The position numbers were made by a program, and so were the translations under genes. A stretch of 64,000 nt of DNA from Ga0077560 sp046330435 (lineage in GTDB: Bacteria; Actinomycetota; Thermoleophilia; Miltoncostaeales; Miltoncostaeaceae): contig JAXLST010000009.1 in the NCBI GenBank assembly GCA_046330435.1, positions 172,716 to 236,715 on the forward strand, given 5' to 3'. The notes beneath the pieces are model-generated. The model had not been told where the DNA came from, did not search any database, and saw only the letters and a list, made by a program, of their open reading frames with translations. Positions 53,749 through 63,603 of this stretch are shown here, piece after piece (the first letter of the stretch is position 1; each line of letters starts with the position of its first letter).

Positions 53749-54527
53749 CAGTCCCGCCCCAGCTTGCGCAGCCCCGTGAGGGCCCACACGCCGAGCACCG
53801 CCAGCAGCAGGGCGATCGCCCCGAGGCCCGGCCAGACGTCGCTCCAGGCGGCGCCCCCGAGCTCGGTGGCGCGGGAGGCCTCCAGGATCCGGGTCACCGG
53901 GTTCCAGTCGGCGACCGTCTTCAGCCAGCCGTGCTGCAGCTCCCGCGGCGCGTAGGCCACGGAGGTGAAGATCGCGATGAAGACCACCAGCTGCATGAGC
54001 GGCGCGGCCTGCACGGTGCGCGCGCGCAGCGCGACGCCCATCGACCACAGGGACGTGGCGACGCCGAAGCCGGCCGCCATCACGTAGACCACGACGGTCC
54101 CGGCCACGCCCGGCGGGGTGACGCCGCCGATGGTCCCGGCGATGAGCACCACGGTCGTGGTGAACAGGCTGCGCATGCCGGCGGCGGTGAACGGCCCCGC
54201 CACCAGCGACAGCCGCGGCGCGGGGCTGCTGATGAGCCGGTCCACGAACCCGCCCTCGATGTCGCGCGCCAGGGTGGTGCCCGCGTTCACGCCGGCGAAG
54301 CCCGCGCCCATGACCGTGGCGAACGGGATGGTGAACGCCAGGTAGCTGGTCGTGCCGATGGGCAGCGCCCCCACGCCGTGGAACGCCCCGGAGGTCGCGA
54401 CCAGGATGAACAGCGGCATCACCAGCGACGGGATGAACACCGACGGCATCCGGCGCACGAGGATGATCGCCCGCCAGGCGAGCATCCCGCTCACCGCCGC
54501 GGTGCGCGCCATGGTCCCGCCCGCCAT
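53748..54527 (-). CDS. ABC-2 type exporter permease B
   Basis: 259-residue membrane protein with about six helices. The GGFVDRLISSPAPR segment is the ABC-2 signature shared by DrrB-type exporters, and the C-terminal half (RELQHGWLKTVADWNPVTRILEASRA) matches the second permease. The start ATG is the first residue (MAGGTMARTAAV). Its stop and the O-methyltransferase ATG overlap. Confidence 0.9.
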   Translation of the reverse strand: MAGGTMARTAAVSGMLAWRAIILVRRMPSVFIPSLVMPLFILVATSGAFHGVGALPIGTTSYLAFTIPFATVMGAGFAGVNAGTTLARDIEGGFVDRLISSPAPRLSLVAGPFTAAGMRSLFTTTVVLIAGTIGGVTPPGVAGTVVVYVMAAGFGVATSLWSMGVALRARTVQAAPLMQLVVFIAIFTSVAYAPRELQHGWLKTVADWNPVTRILEASRATELGGAAWSDVWPGLGAIALLLAVLGVWALTGLRKLGRD

Positions 54528-55306
54528 CAGACCGCCCCCAGCCGGCGGCGCAGGGCCAGGGCGCTGCCGCCCACCGTGCAGACGGCGAACACCGCGATGA
54601 TCGCCAGGGAGACGGCCGCGGCCCCCGGGCGGAAACCCTCGATCACCTGGGCGCGCATCCCCTCGACCAGGTGCGAGATGGGGTTGATGTCGGCGACGGT
54701 CTTGAACCAGCCGCTCATCGTCTCCCGCGGGAAGAACGCGGACGAGAAGAACATGAACGCGAAGAACAGCGGGAAGGCGCCCTGCACGGCCTCGGTGGAG
54801 CCGGTGCGCAGCGCGAGCAGGATCCCGAGGCCGCCGATCGGGATCGCCAGCAGGCCGGCGAGGCCGATGAGCGTGAGGAACCCCGGCACGCCGCCCTCGA
54901 TCCGCGCCCCGAAGGCCAGGGCGATGAGCACGAACAGGGTCGCCTGGCAGGCGGCGAGCAGCACCCCGGCCACGAGCCGGTTGGTGAGCAGCACGATGCG
55001 CGACACCGGCGAGGTGACCAGCCGGTCGAAGAACCCGCGCTCGATGTCGCCCGCGAAGAACGCCCCCGAGGTGACCCCGCCGATCAGGACGCCCTGCAGG
55101 ACGGTGCCCGACAGCCCGAAGTCCAGGTAGCCGTGCACCTTCGGGAACCCGGGGATGAAGGCGATCCCGCGGTCGAACGACGCGGTGAAGATCGCCATGA
55201 GCAGCAGTGGGAAGAACAGCGCGGGGAACCAGGACTGCGGGACCTGGAACGTGCCGGCCACGGCGCGCCGGGACAGCGCCCAGGTCTGGCGGAGGGCGAG
55301 GGTCAC
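54527..55306 (-). CDS. ABC-2 type exporter permease A
   Basis: 259 residues, about six helices, DrrB-like. The cytoplasmic loop IERGFFDRLVTSPVSR and the C-terminal FPRETMSGWFKTVADINPISHLVEG mark it as homologous to the neighbouring permease, so the two likely form a heterodimer. The GTG at 55306 overlaps the ATPase stop as GTGA. Confidence 0.9.
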   Translation of the reverse strand: MTLALRQTWALSRRAVAGTFQVPQSWFPALFFPLLLMAIFTASFDRGIAFIPGFPKVHGYLDFGLSGTVLQGVLIGGVTSGAFFAGDIERGFFDRLVTSPVSRIVLLTNRLVAGVLLAACQATLFVLIALAFGARIEGGVPGFLTLIGLAGLLAIPIGGLGILLALRTGSTEAVQGAFPLFFAFMFFSSAFFPRETMSGWFKTVADINPISHLVEGMRAQVIEGFRPGAAAVSLAIIAVFAVCTVGGSALALRRRLGAV

Positions 55307-56301
55307 CGGCGGCGCCCCCTGCGGCCCCGGCCCGCGGCGGGCGACTCCCCGCCGCCGTGCCCCTCCAGGCGCCGGCCGGTCTTCGCCACGAACACGTCGT
55401 CGAGCGTGGGCTGGTGCAGGTCCAGGGACGCGGTTGGGATGCCGGCCTCGTCCAGGGCCCGCACCGCCTCCGCCACGCGCGCGGCGCCGCCGGGCAGGCG
55501 GGCGGCGGCGGTGCCGGGGGGACGGGCCTCCACCTCGGGGCCGAAGCGCTGCAGGACCGCCTGGGCGGCGTCGCGCCGGTCCGGGTCCGCGGGGGTGATC
55601 ACCAGCGCGGGATCGCCAACCTCGGCCTTCAGCTGCTGCGGCGTGCCCTCGGCGACGATCTTCCCGCCGTCGATGATCCCGACCCGGCCGGCGAGCTGGT
55701 CGGCCTCCTCCAGGTACTGGGTGGTGAGGAACACCGTGGTGCCGCCCTCGGTGTTGAGCCGGCGGACCTCCTCCCACAGCGCCAGGCGCGAGGTGGGGTC
55801 GAGGCCCGTGGTGGGCTCGTCCAGGAACAGCACGACCGGCTCGTGCACCAGGGCGAGGGCCAGGTCGAGCCGGCGGCGCATGCCGCCCGAGTAGGTGCCG
55901 ACGCGGCGGTCGGCCGCCTCGGTGAGGCCCACGCGCTCCAGCAGGCGCTCGGCGGTGGCCTGGTTCTCGGCGCGCGACAGGCCGTGCAGCACGCCCTGCA
56001 GGCGCAGCAGCTCCCGCCCCGTCATGAACGGGTCGATCGCGGCGTCCTGCAGGGCCACGCCGATGGCGCGGCGCACCGAGTGGGCCTCGTGGGCGACGTC
56101 GAACCCAGCCACGCGGGCCGTGCCGCCGGTGGGCCGCAGCAGCGTCGCGAGCATGCGCACGGTCGTGCTCTTGCCGGCCCCGTTGGGCCCCAGGAACCCG
56201 TACACCTCGCCCGTGCGGACCTGCAGGTCCACGCCGTCCACGGCGCGGATGCCGCCCTTGAACTCGCGGACCAGCCCCTCGGCCAGGATGGCCTCGTTCA
56301 T
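55303..56301 (-). CDS. ABC exporter ATPase (DrrA family)
   Basis: 332 residues. Walker A is GPNGAGKST, the signature YSGGMRRRLD and Walker B VLFLDEPTTGLDP follow. The C-terminal ~90 residues are the DrrA-specific extension (LDLHQPTLDDVFVAKTG). GGAGGA lies a few bases before the ATG at 56301. First gene of an ATPase-permease-permease-methyltransferase unit; the family exports antibiotics or lipids, and the substrate here is unknown. Confidence 0.93.
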   Translation of the reverse strand: MNEAILAEGLVREFKGGIRAVDGVDLQVRTGEVYGFLGPNGAGKSTTVRMLATLLRPTGGTARVAGFDVAHEAHSVRRAIGVALQDAAIDPFMTGRELLRLQGVLHGLSRAENQATAERLLERVGLTEAADRRVGTYSGGMRRRLDLALALVHEPVVLFLDEPTTGLDPTSRLALWEEVRRLNTEGGTTVFLTTQYLEEADQLAGRVGIIDGGKIVAEGTPQQLKAEVGDPALVITPADPDRRDAAQAVLQRFGPEVEARPPGTAAARLPGGAARVAEAVRALDEAGIPTASLDLHQPTLDDVFVAKTGRRLEGHGGGESPAAGRGRRGRRR

Positions 56302-56351
56302 CGTTCCTCCGTGACGTGCGCGCATCCGCCGGACGTGGGTACCATGGGCGG

Positions 56352-56705
56352 ATGGAATCGACCGATCGTGCTGAGGCGCTGGAGCGTATCGACCGGCTTG
56401 AGGCCGAGATCCGCCAGGCCCTCCGTGAGAAGGACCTGGCCAGCGACGCCGACGAGCGCTCCGACGGGCACCATCATCCCGCAGAGGCCGCCACGGACGC
56501 CGAGGCCCGGGAGAAGCAGCTGCGCGAGGTGTTCCGCCTGCGGGACCAGCTGGAGCGGCTGGAGCGCGCCCGCCAGAACGTCGAGGCCGGCACCTACGGC
56601 GTGTGCGCGGACTGCGGCCAGGCCATCCCCGAGGGGCGCCTGCGCGCGGTCCCCGACGCGGAGCGGTGCGTGGCCTGCCAGAGCAAGGTGGCGCGCCGCC
56701 GCTGA
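56352..56705 (+). CDS. DksA/TraR-type zinc-finger protein
   Basis: 117 residues. A helical coiled-coil N-terminal part leads to a C4 zinc finger (C85, C88 and C106, C109; CADCGQ...CVAC). DksA-like proteins reach into the RNA polymerase secondary channel to potentiate ppGpp. This short, His-rich member may instead be a stress or redox-sensing relative. ATG at 56352. It is divergent from the exporter ATPase. Confidence 0.86.
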   Translation: MESTDRAEALERIDRLEAEIRQALREKDLASDADERSDGHHHPAEAATDAEAREKQLREVFRLRDQLERLERARQNVEAGTYGVCADCGQAIPEGRLRAVPDAERCVACQSKVARRR

Positions 56706-56722
56706 GCGGCGCCCCGCGGCGG

Positions 56723-57667
56723 TCACGCCGCGGAGGACGCGCCCACGGTCTCGCGGGTGTCCGACGGGGCCCCGGGGCCGTCACCGGCGGCCAGGACCGG
56801 CGGCCGGGCGATCCGCCAGGCGGCGGCGATGCCCCACGACCACACCAGCCCGGCGACGGCGAGGTGGGCGGCGATGACCTGCCAGGGCAGGCCCTGGCGG
56901 TACTGGATCTCCCCGAGGGTGATCTGCACCGCGAGCACGGGGAGGAACACGGCGATGGCGCGCTTGGCGAAGGGGTCCCGCGGGGCCTCCTTCCAGATCC
57001 ACACGGCGAGGACGCCCATCAGCACCACCAGCACCCCGACGGCGCGGACGTGCAGCCACGCCGCGTTCTCCAGGTTGCCGAAGCGCTTGAGAACGTCGTC
57101 GTCGCCGGAGTGCGGGCCCGCGGCGGTCACCAGGACGCCGGTCACGACCACCGCCAGCAGGGCCACCGCGGAGATCGCGGCGAACGGCCCCTGACGCGGG
57201 TCGGTGCCGCGGCGCACGCCGTGGATCCGGTCGTGCGCGGCGATCACCAGCAGGACGCCGCTGGTGAGCGCCCCGACGGACAGCAGGAAGTGGGCGCCCA
57301 CCATGAGCGGGTGCAGCCCCGACAGGACCGTCACGCCGCCCAGCGGGATCTGCCCGAACGACATGAGCATCGCCGCCAGCGCGTGGCCGCGGAGGCCGGG
57401 GACGGGGTCCGGGACCTTCCGGGACGCGAGCCATGTGATCACCGTGAACACGATGATCGCCGCCGAGGCGGCACGGTTCGAGTACTCGATGATCGAGTGC
57501 CAGCTGGTCTCGGGGACCACGCCGCCGTTGCAGAGCGGCCAGTCGGGGCAGCCCAGCCCGGAGGCGGTGAGCCGCACGAGCCCGCCGCTGAGGATGATGA
57601 ACCACAGGAGCGCCGCGTTGACGATCGCGACCTTGTGGAACCGGATCGGGTCGCCCAGACGGGCCAT
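56723..57667 (-). CDS. ctaA: Heme A synthase (CtaA/COX15)
   Basis: 314-residue inner-membrane protein with about eight helices. It oxidises heme O to heme A for cytochrome c oxidase. GLVRLTASGLGCPDWPLCNGG carries the extracytoplasmic cysteine pair, SNRAASAAI lies before the second helix pair, and the histidines in LHPLMVGAHFLLS and AAWLHVRAVG fit heme ligands. AGGAGG is 4 bp before the ATG at 57667; the open frame continues to 57751. Confidence 0.93.
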   Translation of the reverse strand: MARLGDPIRFHKVAIVNAALLWFIILSGGLVRLTASGLGCPDWPLCNGGVVPETSWHSIIEYSNRAASAAIIVFTVITWLASRKVPDPVPGLRGHALAAMLMSFGQIPLGGVTVLSGLHPLMVGAHFLLSVGALTSGVLLVIAAHDRIHGVRRGTDPRQGPFAAISAVALLAVVVTGVLVTAAGPHSGDDDVLKRFGNLENAAWLHVRAVGVLVVLMGVLAVWIWKEAPRDPFAKRAIAVFLPVLAVQITLGEIQYRQGLPWQVIAAHLAVAGLVWSWGIAAAWRIARPPVLAAGDGPGAPSDTRETVGASSAA

Positions 57668-57788
57668 GGGGCCTCCTGCGCGGCCGGGGGTGGCGGTGGA
57701 GCTCCTGCTCACGACGGCCATGCTAGCTTCGCCGCCGTTGCGCCCGGACATGTCACAGGTCGCTCAGGTCAGGGATGATCGGCAGCCG

Positions 57789-58340
57789 ATGCCGAGCACC
57801 GCGCAGACACGTCCCGGTGACGCCCCCGACCCCCGCCGCCAGCGGCTCGGGAGGGTCCTGGGGCTGCTGGTCACCGGCCTGGCGATCGCCGCCGCGATCT
57901 GGTTCGGCGCCACCGCGGGGGTGCGCGAGGACCGCATCGTGTCGCGGGTCGCGGAGCTCCAGGGCCTGTCACCCGACCGCCCCGCGACGCCCGGCCGCGC
58001 GCCAATCGCCGGCCTGCGCCTGCAGAGCCTCGCCGCCCTGGGATGGGTCCCGGACGGCACCCGCGTGGACGAGGTCGCGGGCCGCGCGGCGAGCACGGTG
58101 TTCTTCACCCGCGCCGGGCGGGCCATCGCCCTGACGGTGGTGTCGGGGCAGCCGGTGCCCCCGGAGCGCGGCGCGGTGCGGATGGAGCGCGGCGGCGTCG
58201 AGATGTTCCGCCAGACCCGCGACGGCCGGCTGGTGCTCAGCTGGCGGCGGGCGGGCCGCACCACGGTCCTGTCGGCGGTCGGCGTGCAGCAGGCGGAGCT
58301 GATGGACCTGGTGGTGGAGCTCACCCCGGGGCGCCGGTGA
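57789..58340 (+). CDS. Hypothetical N-terminally anchored protein
   Basis: 183 residues. A basic N-terminus precedes one membrane helix (about residues 22-42), followed by a soluble domain of about 130 residues outside the cytoplasm with a repeated beta pattern and Arg-rich strands. Starts at 57789 and 57750 are both possible. Not recognised. It lies upstream of the 29-residue ORF and the CopC-CopD gene and is divergent from ctaA. Confidence 0.65.
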   Translation: MPSTAQTRPGDAPDPRRQRLGRVLGLLVTGLAIAAAIWFGATAGVREDRIVSRVAELQGLSPDRPATPGRAPIAGLRLQSLAALGWVPDGTRVDEVAGRAASTVFFTRAGRAIALTVVSGQPVPPERGAVRMERGGVEMFRQTRDGRLVLSWRRAGRTTVLSAVGVQQAELMDLVVELTPGRR

Positions 58341-58427
58341 GCGCAAGATCACCCGAACGGGGTAACAAGTCCTCGCGCGAGCGGTCGATAGGGGTGACAC
58401 AACCCCTCGAGCCCTCCAGGAGGCACG

Positions 58428-58517
58428 ATGCTCGCGACCTTCGTCGCCCGCCGTCTCGCCGTCGGCTTCACGCTGACGTCCGCGCTGCTCCTGGTGCTCC
58501 ATACGACGCTGAACTAG
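58428..58517 (+). CDS. 29-residue membrane peptide upstream of CopC-CopD
   Basis: ORF of 29 codons with a very strong ribosome-binding site, AGGAGG 4 bp before the ATG. The peptide has a short basic N-terminus (LATFVARRLAVG) and then one hydrophobic helix (FTLTSALLLVLHTTLN). The CopC-CopD GTG begins 27 bp after its stop and has no ribosome-binding site of its own, so reinitiation or leader-peptide control is likely. Too short to have been found by ordinary ORF length filters. Confidence 0.6.
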   Translation: MLATFVARRLAVGFTLTSALLLVLHTTLN

Positions 58518-58543
58518 CGCGTCGCCGCACCGTCGCCGCCCTC

Positions 58544-59881
58544 GTGGCGGCGATCCTCGTGGCGTTGCTGGTGCTTCCGGCCACGGGGGCCGCGCATGCC
58601 CGCCTGCGGGGGGTCGAGACCGTCCCCCAGGGGCTGCGCCTGAGCTTCGGCGCCCCGGTCGAGTCCGCGTTCCTGGAGGTCTCGGTGACGCGGGTCGGCG
58701 CGGCCGTCGCCGTGCGCCCCGGCGTCGACCCCGTCGACCCGCAGGCGGTGCTCGTCCCCCTGCCCGGCCCGCCCGCCCCCGGGACCGCGGTGCGCTGGCG
58801 CGTGCTCTCCCACGACGGCCATGTGACCTCCGGCGTGTTCACGACCGGTCCGGGGCGCCCGGCGGCCGGGGACGGGTCCGCCGAGCGCGACGACGGCCCG
58901 CGGGCCGGGGACGTCATCGCGGGGGTCGGCCGCGGCCTGGTGCTGCTGGGCGGCGTCCTGGCACTGGGGCTGGTGGCCTTCCGCCGGGTGGTCGTGGACG
59001 CCGCGGTGGCATCCGGAGGGCTCGCCCCGCCCGGCGCCCCGCCCGCGGACGCCTTCCGCGAACGGGCGGGGGCCGCGCTGGGCGGCGCGGCGCGCACCTG
59101 GCGGGCGCTCTGGCGGCACGCGCTGGACCTGAGCCTCGTGGGGGCGCTCGCCGTGGCCGGCGGCACCATGGCCGCCCTGGGCGACGCCGGCCTCGGGACC
59201 CTGCTCTCCGAGACCCGCCTGGGGCGCGGCGTCGTGGTCATCGCCATCGCCGTCGTGGGGGCGCAGGCACTGGACGCCGCGACGCGCCGGCGGGCCGGGG
59301 CCGAGCCGCCGTGGCTGGCCGCCGCCATGGCCGTGCCACCCGCCCTGGTCCTGGGCGCCATGTCCTGGATGGGCCATGCCTCGAGCGGCAACGACGTGAC
59401 GCTGAACATCGGCGCGGACATGGTCCACAACGCGGCGACCGCCGCGTGGATCGGCGGGCTGCTGGGCCTGGTGGCGTACCTGCTGCCCGCCGGGGCCGCG
59501 CTGGACGCCGCCGACCGGGTGCGGCTGGTCGCCCAGGGGGTCATCCGGTTCTCGACCCTCGCCACCGTCGCGGTGGCGCTGCTGGTGATCACCGGCGTGT
59601 ACCGGGCCCTGGCCGAGGTGGGGGAGCCCGGGAACCTGCTCGACACCGGGTACGGCGTGGCGCTGCTGGTCAAGCTCGGGATCTTCGTGGTGATGCTCGC
59701 GGCCGGCGGCTACAACCGGTTCGTGCTGCACCCGCGCCTGGAGCGCGCGGCGCTGGGGCTGCCCGGCGGGGAGGCCGCCGCGGCGGACCGCCTGGCCGCC
59801 AGCGTCCGGGCGGAGCTGGTGCTCGCGGGCCTGCTGCTGGTGGCGGTGGCCGTGCTGGTGTCGAACGCACCCACCGTCTGA
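58544..59881 (+). CDS. CopC-CopD fusion copper resistance/uptake protein
   Basis: 445 residues. The N-terminal signal helix (AAILVALLVLPATGAAHA) ends next to the CopC-type copper-binding His. The CopC domain (LRLSFGAPVESAFLEVS...WRVLSHDGHVTSGVF) occupies about 20-110. CopD follows with about eight helices, including MSWMGHASSGND and DMVHNAATAAWIGG with conserved histidines. It would bind and move copper across the membrane. The GTG at 58544 is the only reasonable start after the upstream peptide. Confidence 0.9.
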   Translation: MAAILVALLVLPATGAAHARLRGVETVPQGLRLSFGAPVESAFLEVSVTRVGAAVAVRPGVDPVDPQAVLVPLPGPPAPGTAVRWRVLSHDGHVTSGVFTTGPGRPAAGDGSAERDDGPRAGDVIAGVGRGLVLLGGVLALGLVAFRRVVVDAAVASGGLAPPGAPPADAFRERAGAALGGAARTWRALWRHALDLSLVGALAVAGGTMAALGDAGLGTLLSETRLGRGVVVIAIAVVGAQALDAATRRRAGAEPPWLAAAMAVPPALVLGAMSWMGHASSGNDVTLNIGADMVHNAATAAWIGGLLGLVAYLLPAGAALDAADRVRLVAQGVIRFSTLATVAVALLVITGVYRALAEVGEPGNLLDTGYGVALLVKLGIFVVMLAAGGYNRFVLHPRLERAALGLPGGEAAAADRLAASVRAELVLAGLLLVAVAVLVSNAPTV

Positions 59882-59912
59882 ACGCCCGGCCGGGTCCGGT
59901 ACCATCCCCGCC

Positions 59913-60194
59913 GTGATCGACGCGGACGTCGTCCGGCACGTTGCCCGCCTGGCCCGGCTCGCCCTCTCCGAGGACGAGCGGGAGACCATGCGCCGCGAGC
60001 TGTCGGGCATTCTCGAACATGTGGACCAGGTCCAGGAGCTGGATCTCTCGCAGGTCCCGCCCACCACGCACGCCATCCCGCTGCAGAACGTGCTGCGCGA
60101 CGACGCGCCCCGGCCGAGCCTCCCCACGGAGCTCGCCCTGCGCGAGGCCCCGGAGGTCGCCGGCGGCGGCTTCTCCGTGGGGCGGATGGGCTGA
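59913..60194 (+). CDS. gatC: Asp/Glu-tRNA amidotransferase subunit C
   Basis: 93-residue small subunit that stabilises GatA in the GatCAB amidotransferase. VVRHVARLARLALSEDE, the helix EHVDQVQELD and the C-terminal VPPTTHAIPLQNVLRDDAP are typical. The GTG start is 31 bp after CopC-CopD. gatA begins 2 bp after its stop. Confidence 0.95.
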   Translation: MIDADVVRHVARLARLALSEDERETMRRELSGILEHVDQVQELDLSQVPPTTHAIPLQNVLRDDAPRPSLPTELALREAPEVAGGGFSVGRMG

Positions 60195-60196
60195 CG

Positions 60197-61635
<1,439 letters not shown>

Positions 61636-61639
<4 letters not shown>

Positions 61640-63095
61640 GCGAGGGCCGCTGGGAAGCCGTCATCGGCATCGAGATCCACGCGCAGCTGCTCACCCGCAC
61701 CAAGATGTTCTGCGGGTGCGAGCTGAGCTTCGGCGACGACCCGAACGTCCACACGTGCCCGGTGTGCCTCGCGCACCCCGGTGCGCTGCCGGTGACCAAC
61801 CGGGAGGCCGTGCGCCTGGCGATCGTCGCCGGCCACGCCCTGGGCTGCGAGATCGCCGAGCGGCCGGTGTTCTCGCGGAAGAACTACTTCTACCTGACCT
61901 CCGAAGGCGGTACCTGCAGGATCAGCCAGTACGACGAGCCGGTGTGCCTGGGCGGACCTTCCGGTACCTCACCGAGGACGGCGAGAAGTCGGTGGGCATC
62001 ACGCGGGCCCACCTGGAGGAGGACGCCGCCAAGCTCATCCACACCGGCGGCGACGGCCGCCGCGCGGGCGCGGAGTCGTCGGTCGTGGACTTCAACCGCG
62101 GCGGCACGCCGCTGCTCGAGATCGTGACCGAGCCCGACCTGCGCTCCGGCGCCGAGGCCGCCGCGTTCCTCAAGCAGCTGCGGCAGACGCTCGTGCAGCT
62201 GGGCGTGACGGACGGGAACATGGAACAGGGCTCGATGCGCGCCGACGCCAACATCAGCGTGCGCCCCGTCGGCCAGGCGGAGTTCGGCACCAAGACCGAG
62301 CTCAAGAACATGAACTCCTTCACGTTCCTGGAACGCGGCATCACCGCGGAGATCGCCCGCCAGATCGCGATCCTCGAGGACGGCGGCAGCATCACCCAGG
62401 AGACGCTCCACTACGAGCCCACCACGGGTGAGATCACGTCGCTGCGCTCCAAGGAGGAGGCGCACGACTACCGCTACTTCCCCGAGCCGGACCTCGTCCC
62501 GGTGGTCCCGGACCGCGCGTGGGTGGAGGAGATCCGCGGCTCGCTGCCGGAGCTGCCCATCGACCGGCGCGAGCGGTGGATGCGTGACATGGGCCTCACG
62601 TTCGAGGACGCCGAGGTGCTGTCGGAGACCGCCGAGCTGGCGGCCTACTTCGAGTCGGTGGCCCAGGTCGCCCCGCCCAAGTCCGCGGCCAACTGGGTGC
62701 GCGGCGAGCTGCGCGCGCAGCTGCGGGAGCGCGGCGAGGAGCCGTGGGAGAGCGGCGTCACCCCGGCCGCGCTGGCGGAGATCATCGGCATGGTCGAGGG
62801 CCGGGAGATCTCGATGCCCAACGCCAAGGCCGTGCTCGCCGAGGTGGTCGCGACCGGCGCAGCGCCGCGCGAGGTGGTCCAGGCGAAGGGCCTGGGGGCG
62901 ATCAGCGACGAGAGCGAGCTCATCGCGATCGTCGACCGCCTGCTGGCCGACAACGCCGCCCAGGCCCAGCAGCTGCGCGACGGCAAGGACAAGGTCGTCG
63001 GCTTCTTCGTGGGCCAGGCGATGAAGGCCACCCAGGGCCGCGCCGACCCGGCGCGCGTGGGCGAGCTGGTCCGCGAGCGCGCCCTCGGCGGGTAG
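61636..63095 (+). CDS. gatB: Asp/Glu-tRNA amidotransferase subunit B, interrupted
   Basis: tRNA-binding and kinase-like subunit. The ATG overlaps the gatA stop (ATGA). WEAVIGIEIHAQL and the zinc cysteines (CGCE...CPVC) are intact. At 61890-61955 the universal YPDLPKGYQISQYD motif reads YLTSEGGTCRISQYD, and the frame shifts one base near 61955, after which VGITRAHLEEDAAKL and the rest run normally to 63095. Several indels in one conserved block again point to a poor-quality sequence patch. C-terminal YqeY-like tail present. Confidence 0.87.
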
Positions 63096-63099
63096 CCCG

Positions 63100-63567
63100 G
63101 TGGGCGTCGTCGGGCTCAACCACGTGAGCGTGCACGCGCGGGACCTCGAGGCCTCCGCGCGGTTCTACGAGGACCTGTTCGGGCTGGAACGCATCCCGAA
63201 CCCCGACTTCGGCAACCCCACCGTCTGGTTCCGGCTGGGGGACCACCAGCTGCACCTGTTCGTCCGCGACGACTGCGACCCGCCGTTCGTGCAGCACTTC
63301 GCGGTGACCGTGGACGACTTCGCGGCGGTGTACCGCCGGGCGCTGGAGATGGGCGTGCAGGACCCGGAGCCGTTCGGCCACCACGTGTACCGGCTCCCCG
63401 ACGGCGCCGTGCAGTTCTACGTGCGTGACCCGGCCGGGAACCTGGTGGAGGTCGACTTCCCGGACGCCGACGCCCTGGAGCCCGGCCTCATCGAGGATCT
63501 CCGGCCGCTGCGACGCCCCCAGACCGGGGTGCACGCGACGGCCACCCTGTTCCTCCCGCCCCGCTGA
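63100..63567 (+). CDS. VOC/glyoxalase-fold protein
   Basis: 155 residues. Vicinal-oxygen-chelate fold beginning GVVGLNHVSVHARDLEASARFYEDLFGLE, with candidate metal ligands in NHVSV, HQLHLF, and a Glu in GNLVEVDF. It resembles glyoxalase I, bleomycin-resistance and extradiol dioxygenase relatives. The GTG at 63100 is 4 bp after the gatB stop. Substrate unknown. Confidence 0.88.
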   Translation: MGVVGLNHVSVHARDLEASARFYEDLFGLERIPNPDFGNPTVWFRLGDHQLHLFVRDDCDPPFVQHFAVTVDDFAAVYRRALEMGVQDPEPFGHHVYRLPDGAVQFYVRDPAGNLVEVDFPDADALEPGLIEDLRPLRRPQTGVHATATLFLPPR

Positions 63568-63603
63568 CGGCACGGCGGGCCCGCCGCCCGTCAGACTCCG
63601 CCG

